Shown piece by piece: positions 8,460-18,482 of a DNA stretch of 64,000 nt. Origin of the DNA: Clostridia bacterium. GTDB lineage: Bacteria > Bacillota > Clostridia > Christensenellales > Aristaeellaceae. A program made the translations under genes and the position numbers. The stretch's first letter is position 1; each line of letters opens with the position of its first letter. Below the pieces are notes generated by a model. That model saw only the letters and a list, made by a program, of their open reading frames with translations, did no database searches and was not told where the DNA came from. The stretch lies in contig JAFSOC010000040.1 in assembly GCA_017447185.1 (NCBI GenBank), positions 62,001 to 126,000 on the forward strand, written 5' to 3'.

Positions 8460-9368
8460 TCAACTCATAAGCTTTTTCCACAGGAACCCGTCCAGGTTCC
8501 CCCATTCGCTGACCGTAATCGTTTCGATCCCGAACCGTTCCATCACTGCCAGCAGGATGCAGATCCCGTGCACCACGATGTCCGCGCGCCCGGGCTGCAG
8601 GCCCGGCAGGCGGATCCGCTCCTCCAGCGGCATGCCGGCCAGCTTCCCGCCGACTTCCCGTATTTCGTCCCGGGTCACCCGTGTCCCGTGCATATGGGTC
8701 CGGGCGGTCCAGGGAATTTCCTTCACCATTGCCGCCATGGTCGTAAAGGTGCCGCCGGTGCCGATCCAGGTTTCCGGCACCCGGATGCCGCCGGTTTCCT
8801 GCAGCTTCTGCTCCAGGATCTTCCCGGCCGCCTTCTCCACCGGCGCCATGTCTTCCGTCTTTTCGATGGACAGCTCCCGGAACAGGCGCACCGCGCCCAT
8901 CTGGCAGGAGAAGGCGCTCGCGATGTCGTCCCCGCATCCGGTGACGATCTCCGTGCTGCCGCCGCCGATGTCGATCACGCCGCAGTAGCATTCATCCTTC
9001 ACCGCCCGGGAAGCGCCGAAGAAGCTCAGCTGCGCTTCCTCCTCCCCGGTCAGGATCATCGGCGGAATCCCCGCCGCCGCCTCGATGGCGGCCATAAAGT
9101 CTTTCCCGTTCACGGCGTCCCGCGCCGCGCTGGTGGCAAATACGCTCAGGTCCTCCGTTTTCTTCTCCCGGGCAGCCTCCGCCATCCGGCCCACGGCCTC
9201 CGCCGTCTTCCGGATGCTCTCTTCCTTCAGCCTGCCGTCGCTGTCCAGGCCCGCAAAAAGGCGCGTGCCTTCCCGTCCGCGGTACAGGCGTTCAAAAACG
9301 CCCCCGTTGTTCCGCGCCACCAGCGAACGCACCGAGTTGGATCCGATTCCGATCACAGCAGCCTGCAT
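8460..9368 (-). CDS. Ppx/GppA family exopolyphosphatase/guanosine pentaphosphatase
   Basis: 302 residues, a short single-module Ppx/GppA protein of the actin-like ATPase fold. G-I-G-S-N-S-V-R-S near residue 6 is the first phosphate loop, A-T-S-A-A-R-D-A follows, and V-I-D-I-G-G-G-S-T-E-I-V is the second loop. It probably removes terminal phosphate from polyphosphate or pppGpp. It lacks the C-terminal HD-like domains of long forms, as is common in Clostridia. It follows the DivIC gene by 14 bases and is likely the tail of the frr-polC operon or a sub-operon with divIC. Substrate choice between polyP and pppGpp is unresolved. Confidence 0.88.
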   Translation of the reverse strand: MQAAVIGIGSNSVRSLVARNNGGVFERLYRGREGTRLFAGLDSDGRLKEESIRKTAEAVGRMAEAAREKKTEDLSVFATSAARDAVNGKDFMAAIEAAAGIPPMILTGEEEAQLSFFGASRAVKDECYCGVIDIGGGSTEIVTGCGDDIASAFSCQMGAVRLFRELSIEKTEDMAPVEKAAGKILEQKLQETGGIRVPETWIGTGGTFTTMAAMVKEIPWTARTHMHGTRVTRDEIREVGGKLAGMPLEERIRLPGLQPGRADIVVHGICILLAVMERFGIETITVSEWGNLDGFLWKKLMS

Positions 9369-9382
9369 AAGCGTGTTCTCCT

Positions 9383-9721
9383 TTAGTCCGCCACTTCGTC
9401 CACGAGAATCCGCAGTTCTTCCTCCGTGTAGGTGTACAGCGCTTCCGGGTTGGAAAATTCAAACCGGATATCGTTCCGGCTGACGAAGGAGTAGTTCTCC
9501 CGCGCGCTGGAGATGACGAAGTCGTCCGTCCCGACGATCTCCAGCTGGTTCCGCAGGTCCTTCTCCTCGTTCTGCAGGGCGGCCAGCGCCTCCTGCAGGG
9601 CAGCCTCCTGCACTGCCTTCCGGGACAGGTCCCCCTTCATGATCAGGTGGAGGCACAGAAACACGGCCAGGATCAGCGCCAGGATCACGATAAAACCCTT
9701 GATCGTCATTGCCCGCTGCAT
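9383..9721 (-). CDS. DivIC/FtsB-type septum formation initiator
   Basis: 112 residues: short cytoplasmic start, one transmembrane helix (about 7-27), an extracytoplasmic coiled coil (about 33-65) and a small C-terminal domain. This is the FtsB/DivIC layout; such proteins link FtsL and the PBP-containing divisome. The start at 9721 is favoured over an in-frame ATG at 9745 because AAGGAGGA lies immediately upstream of 9721. It sits between polC and the Ppx gene rather than in the usual mfd/spoVT or S1-domain neighbourhood of Bacillus divIC, so the exact paralog assignment is inference. Confidence 0.78.
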   Translation of the reverse strand: MQRAMTIKGFIVILALILAVFLCLHLIMKGDLSRKAVQEAALQEALAALQNEEKDLRNQLEIVGTDDFVISSARENYSFVSRNDIRFEFSNPEALYTYTEEELRILVDEVAD

Positions 9722-9781
9722 GGCTCTTCCTCCTTCCTTTTTCACTTGGGGTATTTCTTAATACAGTTCTCCGCTTCCGCC

Positions 9782-12700
9782 TTAAAATCCTGCCAGGAAG
9801 CTCAGCTGGTTCGTTTCCGTCAGTCCTTCCAGGGCGCCGTGGGTCCGCAGCGTATCGATCACCGCGCTGCCCGCCTTGCCGCGCACCCGCAGGTCCTCAA
9901 TGCTCAGGAATTTCCCTTCCTTCCGGGCTTCCGCGATCTGCACCGCCGCGCTCTCGCCCAGTCCCGGCAGGCTGATGAACGGGCAGCGGATGTTGCCGTC
10001 CTCCATCCGGAAGTGCCGCACGTCGCTGCGATACAGGTCCACCGGCAGGAATTTGATCCCCCGCAGGTTCATCTCCAGCACCAGCTCCAGGCACGTGGCC
10101 GTGTCCTTGTCCCGGGCCGTCGGCTTGTCCATGGTCCGGATCTCATTAATCCGCTTCCGCGCCGCTTCCGGGCTCAGGATCATCGTCGTCGCGTCAAATC
10201 CGTCCCCGCGCACCGTGAAGTACGCGCAGTAGTACGCCAGCGGGTGATGCACCTTGAACCAGGCCACCCGCAGCGCCATCGTCACGTAGGCCACCGCGTG
10301 CCCCTTGGGGAACATGTATTTGATTTTCTTGCAGCTGTCCATGAACCAGTCCGGCACCTGCTGGTCGATCATGGCCTGTTCCATTTCCGGCTTCAGGCCC
10401 CGGCCCTTCCGGACGCTTTCCATCGTGGTGAAGGCCAGCTTCGGCTTCACGCCCTTGTCGATCAGGTAGTTCATGATATCGTCACGGCAGCAGACGCATT
10501 CGCTCAGCGTCGCCGTGCCGTTGGCGATGATCTCCTGCGCGTTCCCCAGCCATACGTCCGTTCCGTGGCTCAGGCCGGAGATGCGCAGCAGCTCTTCCAT
10601 CGTGTGCGGTTTGGTTTCCTCCAGCATCCCGCGCACGAATCCCGTGCCGAATTCCGGCACCCCGTACGTGCCCGTGTTGCACAGCAGCTCCTCCGACGTC
10701 ACGCCCAGTGCCTCCGGGGAGGTGAACAGGCTCCGCACCGCCGGGTCGTCCAGCGGCACGTCCTTGAAGTTGATCCCCGTCAGCTTCTCCAGCTCGTGCA
10801 GCATCGTCGGGTCGTCGTGTCCCAGGCAGTCCAGCTTCACCAGGATGTCGTGCATCGAGTTGAAGTCGAAGTGGGTGGTGGTGAAGTCGCTTTCCAGGTC
10901 GTCCGCCGGGTGCTGCACCGCGGTGAAGTCGTAGATCTCGTATTCCAGCGGAACCACGACCATGCCGCCCGGGTGCTGGCCTGTCGTCCGCTTGACGCCC
11001 GTGCATTCCAGCGCCAGCCGCTCCTTCTCCGCGTTCCCGGCCTGGATCCCCCGCTCCTCCAGGTATTTCAGCACATACCCGTAGGCCGTCTTGTCCGCCA
11101 GGCCGCTGATGGTTCCCGCCCGGAACACGTGATCGTGTCCGAACAGCTCCTCCACGTAGTGGTGTGCCTTGTTCTGGTATTCGCCGGAGAAGTTCAGGTC
11201 GATATCCGGCACCTTGTCTCCCTCGAATCCCAGGAATACTTCGAACGGGATGTCAAATCCGTCTTTTGTCAGTTTCTCCCCGCATTCCGGGCAGTCCCGG
11301 TCCGGCAGGTCCACCCCCACGTGGTACTGGCTCTTGTCCACGTCGAAGAAGCCCTTCCGGCAGTGGGTGCAGCGGTAGTGCGGCGGCAGCGCGTTCACCT
11401 CGGTGATCCCGCACATCCGCGCCACCAGGCTGGATCCGACGCTGCCCCGGCTGCCCACCAGGTATCCGTCCTCCAGCGACCGGGATACCAGCTTCTGCGC
11501 AATCGCGTACAACGTGCAGTAGCCGTATCCGACGATGGATTTCAGCTCCTTCGTCAGCCGGCTCTCCACGATCTCCGGCAGCGGGTTCCCGTACATTTCC
11601 TGCGCTGTCGACCAGGTCATATCCTGGATCATGTCCTCCGCGAAGTCCCAGTAGGGCTGGAACGTGTCCTCCCCCTTCGGATGCTTCGGGAACAGCCGGA
11701 TCGCCTCGACGCTCTCTGCGATCTTCCGCGGGTTGTCGATGACCACCTCCCGGGCCTTTTCCTCGCCCAGGTAGGCGAATTCCTTCAGCATCTCGTTCGT
11801 GGTCCGGAAGTACAGCGGCGGCTGCATGTCCGCGTCGTCGTATTTCATGCCCGCCTGGATAATGGCCCGGCCCACCGCGTCCTTGGGATCCAGGAAATGC
11901 ACGTCGCCGGTGGCGACCACGGGTTTCCCCATCTCCTCGCCCAGCTTCACGATCAGCCGGTTCAGGTTCCGCAGGTCCTCTTCCGAGTCCGCCTCACCGT
12001 TGCGCAGCATGAACGCGTTGTTCCCGATGGGCTGGATCTCCAGGTAGTCGTAGAAGGAGGCGATCTCCTTCAGTTTCTCCATGCTCTCGCCCCGCACCGC
12101 GGCGCGGAAAAGCTCGCCTGCCTCGCAGGCGCTCCCCAGGATCAGGCCTTCCCGGTGCTTCCGGATAATCTCCCGGGGCATGTGCGGCGTCCGCTTGAAG
12201 TATTCCAGGTGGCTGATGGACACCAGCCGGTTCAGGTTCACCAGCCCCGTCCGGTTCTTCGCCAGCAGGATAATGTGCCAGCTTTCGCCGATGGCGCCGC
12301 CCTGCAGCGCCGCATTCAGCTCCCGCTCCGTCCGGACCTCCGGGTACTGTTCCTTCGTGTCCTTGAACATCCGGTCCAGGCACTGGGCCGTGGCCGCCGC
12401 GTCGTGCACCGCCCGGTGCGCGTTCTTCAGGCTGACCCCCAGGTGTTTGCACAGCGCCGCCAGCCGGAAGCTCTTCAGCTTCGGATACAGCTTCCGCGCG
12501 TAGGTCAGCGTGTCCATCACCGGCCCGTTGTAGGAAAGGTTCAGCCGCTTCAGCTCGCTCCGCAGCAGGTTTGCGTCGAAGGACGCATTGTGCGCCGCGA
12601 TGGGCGCGTCCCCGATGAACTCCAGCAGCTTCGGCAGCACTTCTGCCGCCGTGGGCTGACCCTGCAGGTTCGCGTCTGTGATTCCCGTAATTTCCGTGAT

Positions 12701-14230
12701 TTTCGGCGGAAGCACCTCTTGCGGGTCCACCAGCTGCTGGAAGGTCTCCGTCACCGTGCCCTCCGTCAGCTTCACCGCGCCCACCTCGATGATCCGCGCC
12801 TTCGCCGTGTTCAGTCCCGTGCTCTCAAAGTCCAGCACAACGATCGGCCCGTCGTACGGCCGCTCGTCCGCGCCGTCGATGACCGCCTTCTCGTCGATCA
12901 GGTATCCCTCGCAGCCCGGGATCAGCTTGATCTCTTTTTTCTTTGCCGCCTGGAATGCCGCCGGGAATGCCTGCAGCACCCCGTGGTCCGTAATGGCGAC
13001 TGCCGGGTGGCCCCATTTCGCCGCCCGGGCAATCAGGTCCTCCGCCGGTGTCAGCGCGTCCAGCGTGCTCATGTTGGTGTGCATGTGCAGCTCCACCCGC
13101 TTCTCCGTCGCCGTGTCCTCCCGCTCTTCCTTTTCCGTCTCCACCAGGTCGCGCACCGTGATGGAGATCTCCCGCGCGTAGTTGTCGTACAGGCATTCGC
13201 CCCGTACCTTCACGTTCATCCCGACCTGGATCCGGCTTACCTTGTCGTTGACGGCCTGCCGTTCCTCGTCGGTGATCGGCGTCTCCTCCGCCTCGCCCTT
13301 GCGCAGGAACCGGGAGCGGTAGCGGAAAAACGCCTTGCAGAGGATGGAGCTGGAGTAGTCCGTCACCGCAAAGGAAACCAGCAGCATTTCGCCGCCCTTC
13401 AGTTCTTTCTGTTCCAGTTTGAAGATCTCGCCCTGGATCACCGTCAGCCCGCTTTCGCCCGTCAGCTCCCGGATCTCCACCGGCCTGTCCGCGATGCTCC
13501 GGCCCAGGATCGGTTTCCCGACCGCGGATCCGGGCTCGTCCTTCTTCTCCGCCGGCTTCCGGGTCCGGGGCTGCTTCGCTTCGCCTTCGCCCGCGGTCCC
13601 CGCCGGACCGGCGCTCTCCGCGGCCGCCCGCTGTTCCATTTCCTCCCGGGTCACCGTCAGCACGGCCGCCCGCCGCTCTTCCTGGATCTGCCGCAGCCGC
13701 TCCTCCCGGTCGCCGGCCACCGTCATCTCCACCCGCACCCGGGCGCCGAAAATCTCCTCGATGGCCTTGGCCAGCCGGGCGCCCACGTTCCGCTCCGCCA
13801 TGACCTCCAGGCTCACCTCGCTGGGGAATACCAGCGTCAGCATCGCTTCCTCTTCCCCGGTGGGCAGGTTGTCGCCGCTCAGCTGGTTCTTCTCGATCCG
13901 CCAGCTGATCTGCCCCACCCATCCCGCGGAGGAGGGATAGTTCCGCCGCAGGAAATCGTCCAGCACCTGGCGGTAGGGCGTGGGATCCTCCAGGAACTTT
14001 TCCTTCAGGCTCCGGCTGACCACGCGCACCGAAAGCGGCCGCCCCGGAAACAGCTCCCGCAGGATCTTTTCGAGGCGCAGGAACTGTTTCTCTCCGGCCA
14101 GCACGCTGGATTCAAACGTAATATAGGTCTTGGATATAGATTTGACGTACGTCACGCGGGGCGCGCTCAGCTTTCCGGCCAGTTCCGGTATGTCCCGCGC
14201 AATCCGTGCCATCAGATCTTCGTAACTCAC
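9782..14230 (-). CDS. polC: DNA polymerase III alpha subunit, PolC type
   Basis: 1482 residues, close to the usual Gram-positive PolC (about 1440). Order: N-terminal domain and OB fold (to about 340), PHP domain beginning with H-M-H-T-N near 381, a DEDD 3'-5' exonuclease inserted in it from D-F-E-S-T-G near 466, then the polymerase core with a four-cysteine zinc element (C-T-H-C ... C-P-E-C, about 953-980) and the catalytic P-D-I-D-L-N-F-S-G-E near 1008. It is the replicative leading-strand polymerase with built-in proofreading. Its ATG overlaps the ispG stop by four bases. Its presence is strong evidence for Bacillota. Confidence 0.97.
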   Translation of the reverse strand: MSYEDLMARIARDIPELAGKLSAPRVTYVKSISKTYITFESSVLAGEKQFLRLEKILRELFPGRPLSVRVVSRSLKEKFLEDPTPYRQVLDDFLRRNYPSSAGWVGQISWRIEKNQLSGDNLPTGEEEAMLTLVFPSEVSLEVMAERNVGARLAKAIEEIFGARVRVEMTVAGDREERLRQIQEERRAAVLTVTREEMEQRAAAESAGPAGTAGEGEAKQPRTRKPAEKKDEPGSAVGKPILGRSIADRPVEIRELTGESGLTVIQGEIFKLEQKELKGGEMLLVSFAVTDYSSSILCKAFFRYRSRFLRKGEAEETPITDEERQAVNDKVSRIQVGMNVKVRGECLYDNYAREISITVRDLVETEKEEREDTATEKRVELHMHTNMSTLDALTPAEDLIARAAKWGHPAVAITDHGVLQAFPAAFQAAKKKEIKLIPGCEGYLIDEKAVIDGADERPYDGPIVVLDFESTGLNTAKARIIEVGAVKLTEGTVTETFQQLVDPQEVLPPKITEITGITDANLQGQPTAAEVLPKLLEFIGDAPIAAHNASFDANLLRSELKRLNLSYNGPVMDTLTYARKLYPKLKSFRLAALCKHLGVSLKNAHRAVHDAAATAQCLDRMFKDTKEQYPEVRTERELNAALQGGAIGESWHIILLAKNRTGLVNLNRLVSISHLEYFKRTPHMPREIIRKHREGLILGSACEAGELFRAAVRGESMEKLKEIASFYDYLEIQPIGNNAFMLRNGEADSEEDLRNLNRLIVKLGEEMGKPVVATGDVHFLDPKDAVGRAIIQAGMKYDDADMQPPLYFRTTNEMLKEFAYLGEEKAREVVIDNPRKIAESVEAIRLFPKHPKGEDTFQPYWDFAEDMIQDMTWSTAQEMYGNPLPEIVESRLTKELKSIVGYGYCTLYAIAQKLVSRSLEDGYLVGSRGSVGSSLVARMCGITEVNALPPHYRCTHCRKGFFDVDKSQYHVGVDLPDRDCPECGEKLTKDGFDIPFEVFLGFEGDKVPDIDLNFSGEYQNKAHHYVEELFGHDHVFRAGTISGLADKTAYGYVLKYLEERGIQAGNAEKERLALECTGVKRTTGQHPGGMVVVPLEYEIYDFTAVQHPADDLESDFTTTHFDFNSMHDILVKLDCLGHDDPTMLHELEKLTGINFKDVPLDDPAVRSLFTSPEALGVTSEELLCNTGTYGVPEFGTGFVRGMLEETKPHTMEELLRISGLSHGTDVWLGNAQEIIANGTATLSECVCCRDDIMNYLIDKGVKPKLAFTTMESVRKGRGLKPEMEQAMIDQQVPDWFMDSCKKIKYMFPKGHAVAYVTMALRVAWFKVHHPLAYYCAYFTVRGDGFDATTMILSPEAARKRINEIRTMDKPTARDKDTATCLELVLEMNLRGIKFLPVDLYRSDVRHFRMEDGNIRCPFISLPGLGESAAVQIAEARKEGKFLSIEDLRVRGKAGSAVIDTLRTHGALEGLTETNQLSFLAGF

Positions 14231-15267
14231 TCAATCATTCCCCGTACTGCAGATATCAGAATCTCCGCCAGGTCGCCTTCCACCCGCTGCGGCTCCTGCC
14301 CGCGGATAAACAGCACGCCGCCGGTCTTGCCCCCGGCGATGCCCACGTCCGCTTCCCGGCCTTCGCCCAGCCCGTTGACGACGCAGCCCATGACCGCCAC
14401 CTTCAGCGGCACCGTCACGTCCGCCAGCTCGGCTTCCACCCGGCGGGCAATCGCCTCCACCGGGATGCAGGTCCGCCCGCAGGTCGGGCAGGCAATCAGC
14501 TGCACGCCGCGCACCCGCAGGTTCAGCGCCCGCAGGATGTCCCACGCCGCCTTCGCCTCCGGCACAGGGTCGCCACTCAGGCTCACCCGGATCGTGTCGC
14601 CGATCCCGTCCGCCAGCAGCGCGCCGATGCCGATGGCGCTCTTCACCGTTCCCTGTCCGGGCAGCCCGGCCTCCGTCACGCCCAGGTGCAGCGGATAATC
14701 GCACCGCCGGCTCGCCAGCCGGTAGGCCTCGATAGTCCCCTTGACGTCGCTGCTCTTCATGCTCAGCACGATGTCGTCGAATCCGGCCTTCTCAAGCATC
14801 CGCGCGTGGTTCAGCGCGCTCTCCACCAGGCATTCCGGTGTGGGCCCGCCGTATTTCTCCAGCAGTTCCTTCTCCGCTGATCCGCTGTTCACGCCGATCC
14901 GGATCGGAATATGGTGCGCCTTCGCGCAGTCCGCCAGCTCCCGCACATGCGCTTCCCCGCCGATGTTCCCGGGGTTGATCCGCAGCTTCGCGATGCCGTT
15001 CTCCGCGGATTTGATCGCCAGCTTGTGGTCGAAGTGGATGTCCGCCACCAGCGGCACCGGGCTTTCCGCCGCCAGCGTCTTCACCGCCTCGGCGCAGGCT
15101 TCGTCGTATACGCTCACCCGCACGATGTCGCATCCCGCATCCGCCAGGGTCCGGATCTGCGCCAGGGTCGCCGCCGCGTCCCGGGTGTCCGTGTTCGTCA
15201 TGCTCTGCACCAGCACCGGGTTTCCCCCGCCCAGCAGCAAATCGCCGACCTTTACTACCTTTGTCAT
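14227..15267 (-). CDS. ispG: 4-hydroxy-3-methylbut-2-en-1-yl diphosphate synthase
   Basis: 346 residues, the usual length of the short bacterial IspG/GcpE. N-terminal V-L-V-Q-S-M-T-N-T-D-T-R-D motif, TIM-barrel core, and C-terminal 4Fe-4S ligands in C-P-T-C-G-R-T-C and in G-C-V-V-N-G. It converts MEcPP to HMBPP, the penultimate MEP-pathway step for isoprenoid synthesis. It is in the same operon as dxr (first committed MEP step) and uppS (isoprenoid chain elongation), and depends on Fe-S clusters that the nearby Suf pair would supply. Confidence 0.96.
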   Translation of the reverse strand: MTKVVKVGDLLLGGGNPVLVQSMTNTDTRDAAATLAQIRTLADAGCDIVRVSVYDEACAEAVKTLAAESPVPLVADIHFDHKLAIKSAENGIAKLRINPGNIGGEAHVRELADCAKAHHIPIRIGVNSGSAEKELLEKYGGPTPECLVESALNHARMLEKAGFDDIVLSMKSSDVKGTIEAYRLASRRCDYPLHLGVTEAGLPGQGTVKSAIGIGALLADGIGDTIRVSLSGDPVPEAKAAWDILRALNLRVRGVQLIACPTCGRTCIPVEAIARRVEAELADVTVPLKVAVMGCVVNGLGEGREADVGIAGGKTGGVLFIRGQEPQRVEGDLAEILISAVRGMIE

Positions 15268-15280
15268 ACTTCGCTCCCCC

Positions 15281-16384
15281 TCATCGGAACAGCTTGATTA
15301 CATCCTTGAACGTGAAGAATACCATCAGCAGAAGCAGCAGCCCCATGCCCACCAGGTGCACAATCGCTTCCTTCTGCGGCGGCACCGGCTTCTTCCGGAT
15401 CACTTCGATGATACCGAACACCAGCCGGCTTCCGTCCAGCCCGGGAATCGGCAGCAGGTTCATCAGCCCCAGGTTGATGGAAATCAGCACCAGCAGCTGC
15501 GTAAACATCCCGACGCCGGCCCCGACGCCGCCCTGCTTCACCTGGCCCTCCACCTGCGTGGAGATCATGGATACAATGCCCACCGGGCCCGCCGTATCCT
15601 CCAGGCCTTCGCCCTTGGTCACCAGGTTTTTCAGCGCCCGCAGGATCGCGCCGCTGGCGTTCCAGCACAGCTTCCCGGATTCCGCGAATCCCTCGAAGAA
15701 GCCCACCGGCCGCGCCTCCGTGCGCAGGTATCCGCTGATGTATACGCCGATCTGCATCTTCTGCGCCTCTTCGTTCCACGCAGGCGTCACCGATGCCTCC
15801 ACGATCTCGCCGTTCCGCCGGATCTTCATGTTCAGCGGCCCGTCCTCTTCCTTCCAGGAGGAGATCGTGTTCAGCAGCGTGTCCATCGTGCCGTCCATCA
15901 TGTTCTTCCCGTTGATCTCCAGCACTTCGTCCCCGGCCTTCATTCCGGCTTCCTGGGCCGGTCCGGAGGCCAGCACATCCTGGATAAAGGGATCGTACTC
16001 CGCCGGATCCTTCACCACCGTCACGCCGCTGCACCACAGCATCACCGTGCCCACCACGAACGCCAGGATAAAGTTCATCATCGGCCCCATCAGGATCACA
16101 AACATCCGTTTCCATACGTTGTGCTTCCCGAAGTTCCGCGGGTCGTCCTTGGAGATGCCCGTAGCGTCGTCCTCGCCGTAGAATGAGCAGTATCCGCCCA
16201 TGGGAATCAGCCGGATCGCGAAGGTCGTCTCGTATTTCTTGCTTTTCCATCCAATCAGCTTCGGCCCGAAACCAACCGCAAATTCCCGCACGTCAATCTT
16301 CATCGCCCGCGCGGCCATAAAATGTCCGAATTCATGCACGACGATCAGGATCGCCAGCAGAAGAATCGCCAGTAAGATATACAC
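15281..16384 (-). CDS. rseP: RIP metalloprotease RseP/RasP (site-2 protease)
   Basis: 367 residues. The zinc site H-E-F-G-H is at residues 17-21 in the first membrane helix, a PDZ domain lies at about 125-215, and the second metal motif N-L-L-P-I-P-x-L-D-G is in the C-terminal membrane part. The family cleaves transmembrane segments of anti-sigma factors and leftover signal peptides, often in envelope stress responses. It stands between dxr and ispG, the conserved Firmicutes position. No anti-sigma factor gene is in the window. Confidence 0.95.
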   Translation of the reverse strand: MYILLAILLLAILIVVHEFGHFMAARAMKIDVREFAVGFGPKLIGWKSKKYETTFAIRLIPMGGYCSFYGEDDATGISKDDPRNFGKHNVWKRMFVILMGPMMNFILAFVVGTVMLWCSGVTVVKDPAEYDPFIQDVLASGPAQEAGMKAGDEVLEINGKNMMDGTMDTLLNTISSWKEEDGPLNMKIRRNGEIVEASVTPAWNEEAQKMQIGVYISGYLRTEARPVGFFEGFAESGKLCWNASGAILRALKNLVTKGEGLEDTAGPVGIVSMISTQVEGQVKQGGVGAGVGMFTQLLVLISINLGLMNLLPIPGLDGSRLVFGIIEVIRKKPVPPQKEAIVHLVGMGLLLLLMVFFTFKDVIKLFR

Positions 16385-16437
16385 CCTAGTTTTACCTCTC
16401 TTCAGTCATCAGCTCCCAGTAAATAGCCAATCACTAA

Positions 16438-17574
16438 TCACTGACAACGAACAACTAATCTTGCCTGCCGGTCCGCCTCCAGGATGTCCTCCAGGTTGTC
16501 CGCCGGCAGCCCGCCCAGCTTCTCCAGCGCGCTTTCCACCTTCCGGGCAATCTCCCCGAAGGCAATCTCCCCGCGCAGGAAGGCGGCCACAGCTTCCTCG
16601 TTGGCCCCGTTGAATACCGTGCAGGCGGCTCCGCCGGCCCGCAGCGATTCCCGCGCCAGCCGCAGCGCCGGGAATTTCCCTTCATCGGGTTTTTCAAATG
16701 TCAGTTTCCCCATCGCGAACAGGTCCGGCGCTTCCACCCCGGTCTCCAGCCGCTCCGGGTAGGCCATCGCATATCCGATCGGCACCCGCATGTCCGGCAC
16801 GCCCAGCTGCGCCAGCACTGCGCCGTCTTTGAACACCACTGCGCTGTGCACGATGCTCTCCGGGTGCACCACGACCTCGATCTTATCTTCCGGCATGTCG
16901 AACAGCCACCGGGCTTCCATGATCTCCAGCCCTTTGTTGAACATGCTCGCCGAGTCAATCGTGATCTTGGCCCCCATGTTCCAGTTCGGATGCTTCAGCG
17001 CCTCCGCGGGCGTCGCCTTTTCGATGCGCTCCTTCTCCCAGGTCCGGAAAGGTCCGCCGGAGGCCGTCAGCAGGATCTTCTCCGCCCGGTTTCCGCCCGC
17101 CGCCTGCAGGCACTGGAAAATAGCGCTGTGCTCGCTGTCCACGGGCAGCAGCGGTTTCCCCATCTTCGCCGCCAGGTCGATTACCAGGTGGCCGCCGGTC
17201 ACCAGCGCCTCCTTGTTGGCCAGCAGCACCTGCCGCCCGGCCTGCAGCGCGTCCAGCACGCTCCGCAGCCCCGCGATCCCCACGATACTTACCAGCACCT
17301 GGTCCGCGTCCACTTCCGCCGCCGCGGTGTGCAGCGCTTCCTTCCCGCTCATGAACCGGCAGAACTTCAGGTCCTCCGGGATCTCCGCCGCCGTGATGCC
17401 TTCCGTCAGCCCGGCCATCTCCGGCCGGAATTCCCGCACCTGTTCAAACAGCTTTTCCCGGCTTCCCCGGGCGGTCAGCGCCGTCACCCGATACCGGTCC
17501 GGATGCCGCCTGCAAAGATCCAGCGCCTGCGTCCCGATGGACCCGGTCGATCCCAAAATAGCAATCTTTTTCAT
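16438..17574 (-). CDS. dxr: 1-deoxy-D-xylulose 5-phosphate reductoisomerase
   Basis: 378 residues, normal size. N-terminal NADPH motif G-S-T-G-S-I-G-T (residues 8-15), metal/substrate motif P-V-D-S-E-H-S-A near 145, and a substrate-loop segment with M-F-N-K-G-L-E near 210. Catalyses the first committed step of the MEP pathway, DXP to MEP, in the cytoplasm. Located between cdsA and rseP in the conserved isoprenoid/lipid block. The 53-base gap to rseP holds no clear terminator, so co-transcription is expected. Confidence 0.97.
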   Translation of the reverse strand: MKKIAILGSTGSIGTQALDLCRRHPDRYRVTALTARGSREKLFEQVREFRPEMAGLTEGITAAEIPEDLKFCRFMSGKEALHTAAAEVDADQVLVSIVGIAGLRSVLDALQAGRQVLLANKEALVTGGHLVIDLAAKMGKPLLPVDSEHSAIFQCLQAAGGNRAEKILLTASGGPFRTWEKERIEKATPAEALKHPNWNMGAKITIDSASMFNKGLEIMEARWLFDMPEDKIEVVVHPESIVHSAVVFKDGAVLAQLGVPDMRVPIGYAMAYPERLETGVEAPDLFAMGKLTFEKPDEGKFPALRLARESLRAGGAACTVFNGANEEAVAAFLRGEIAFGEIARKVESALEKLGGLPADNLEDILEADRQARLVVRCQ

Positions 17575-17600
17575 ATTCCCTCCACGGGATAGTTACTCAA

Positions 17601-18461
17601 TCAATACGGCAGGAAGAACAGCCGGTAGCAGTACATCAGCACCGCCATGAACAGCACGCTGTCCAGCCGGTCCAGCATTCCGCCGTGTCCGGGGAACAGG
17701 TTGGAGTAGTCCTTCAGCCCGCAGTGCCGCTTCACCAGCGAGGCAAACAGGTCGCCCATCTGCCCGCAGAATCCGCCCACCAGGCCCAGCAGCGGGTAGT
17801 GCCACCAGGCAGGCAGCAGGTCCAGCGTCGCCTTGTTGCACAGCCACTGGGACAGCAGGAAGATGATCACCGCCGCGATCACGCTGCCGGCCAGTCCGCC
17901 CAGGCTTCCCTCCAGGGTTTTCTTCGGGCTCACCGCCGGGCAGAACTTCCGCTTCCCGAATGCCTTCCCGACAAACAGCGCCATCATGTCGCCCATCAGC
18001 GGAATCGTGAAGGTCAGCGTCAGCAGCACAACCTCCACCGCGTGCCACGGTTCCGGATTCGACGGCGACCGCCATACGTAGGGATCCACCATGTTCAGCG
18101 TCACCAGCGCCAGCCCGGGCAGCGCCACCGTCAGCAGCGGCAGCATGCTCATCGTCAGGTCCGTCAGCTCCGGCTTCTCCCGGAACATGACCTGCACCGT
18201 CATCGCCAGCAGCGCGGCGCCCACCAGCGGAATCATCACCTTCTGGCTCAGCAGGATCGTCAGCGGAATCGACAGGATCATCGCCGCCCATGTAGGCCAT
18301 ACCACCAGCCGGTGTCCCGCCTTCTCCAGCGCCATCATTTCCTCCCGCACCGCGAAGGCGATGCAGATCATCGTCGCCGTGGCCATACACCAGCCCGGCA
18401 GCCACAGCAGTACCACCAGCAGGATAATCAGCATTGCGCCGGTAAGAACCCTCTGTCTCAT
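17601..18461 (-). CDS. cdsA: Phosphatidate cytidylyltransferase
   Basis: 286 residues, about eight membrane helices and the C-terminal CDP-alcohol signature S-L-G-G-L-A-G-S ... G-D-L-F-A-S-L-x-K-R ... K-D-Y-S-N-L-F-P-G-H-G-G-x-L-D-R-x-D-S. Makes CDP-diacylglycerol from phosphatidate and CTP, the precursor for membrane phospholipids. It follows uppS by 21 bases. Confidence 0.96.
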   Translation of the reverse strand: MRQRVLTGAMLIILLVVLLWLPGWCMATATMICIAFAVREEMMALEKAGHRLVVWPTWAAMILSIPLTILLSQKVMIPLVGAALLAMTVQVMFREKPELTDLTMSMLPLLTVALPGLALVTLNMVDPYVWRSPSNPEPWHAVEVVLLTLTFTIPLMGDMMALFVGKAFGKRKFCPAVSPKKTLEGSLGGLAGSVIAAVIIFLLSQWLCNKATLDLLPAWWHYPLLGLVGGFCGQMGDLFASLVKRHCGLKDYSNLFPGHGGMLDRLDSVLFMAVLMYCYRLFFLPY

Positions 18462-18482
18462 TTCAACATACCCTTTCCGGTT

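Noticed and set aside
9647..14698. Open frame of about 1680 codons on the plus strand antisense to polC and ispG
   Set aside because: Composition is His/Arg/Gln/Leu-rich without domains; it mirrors GC-rich polC codons. polC has clear catalytic motifs and correct length.
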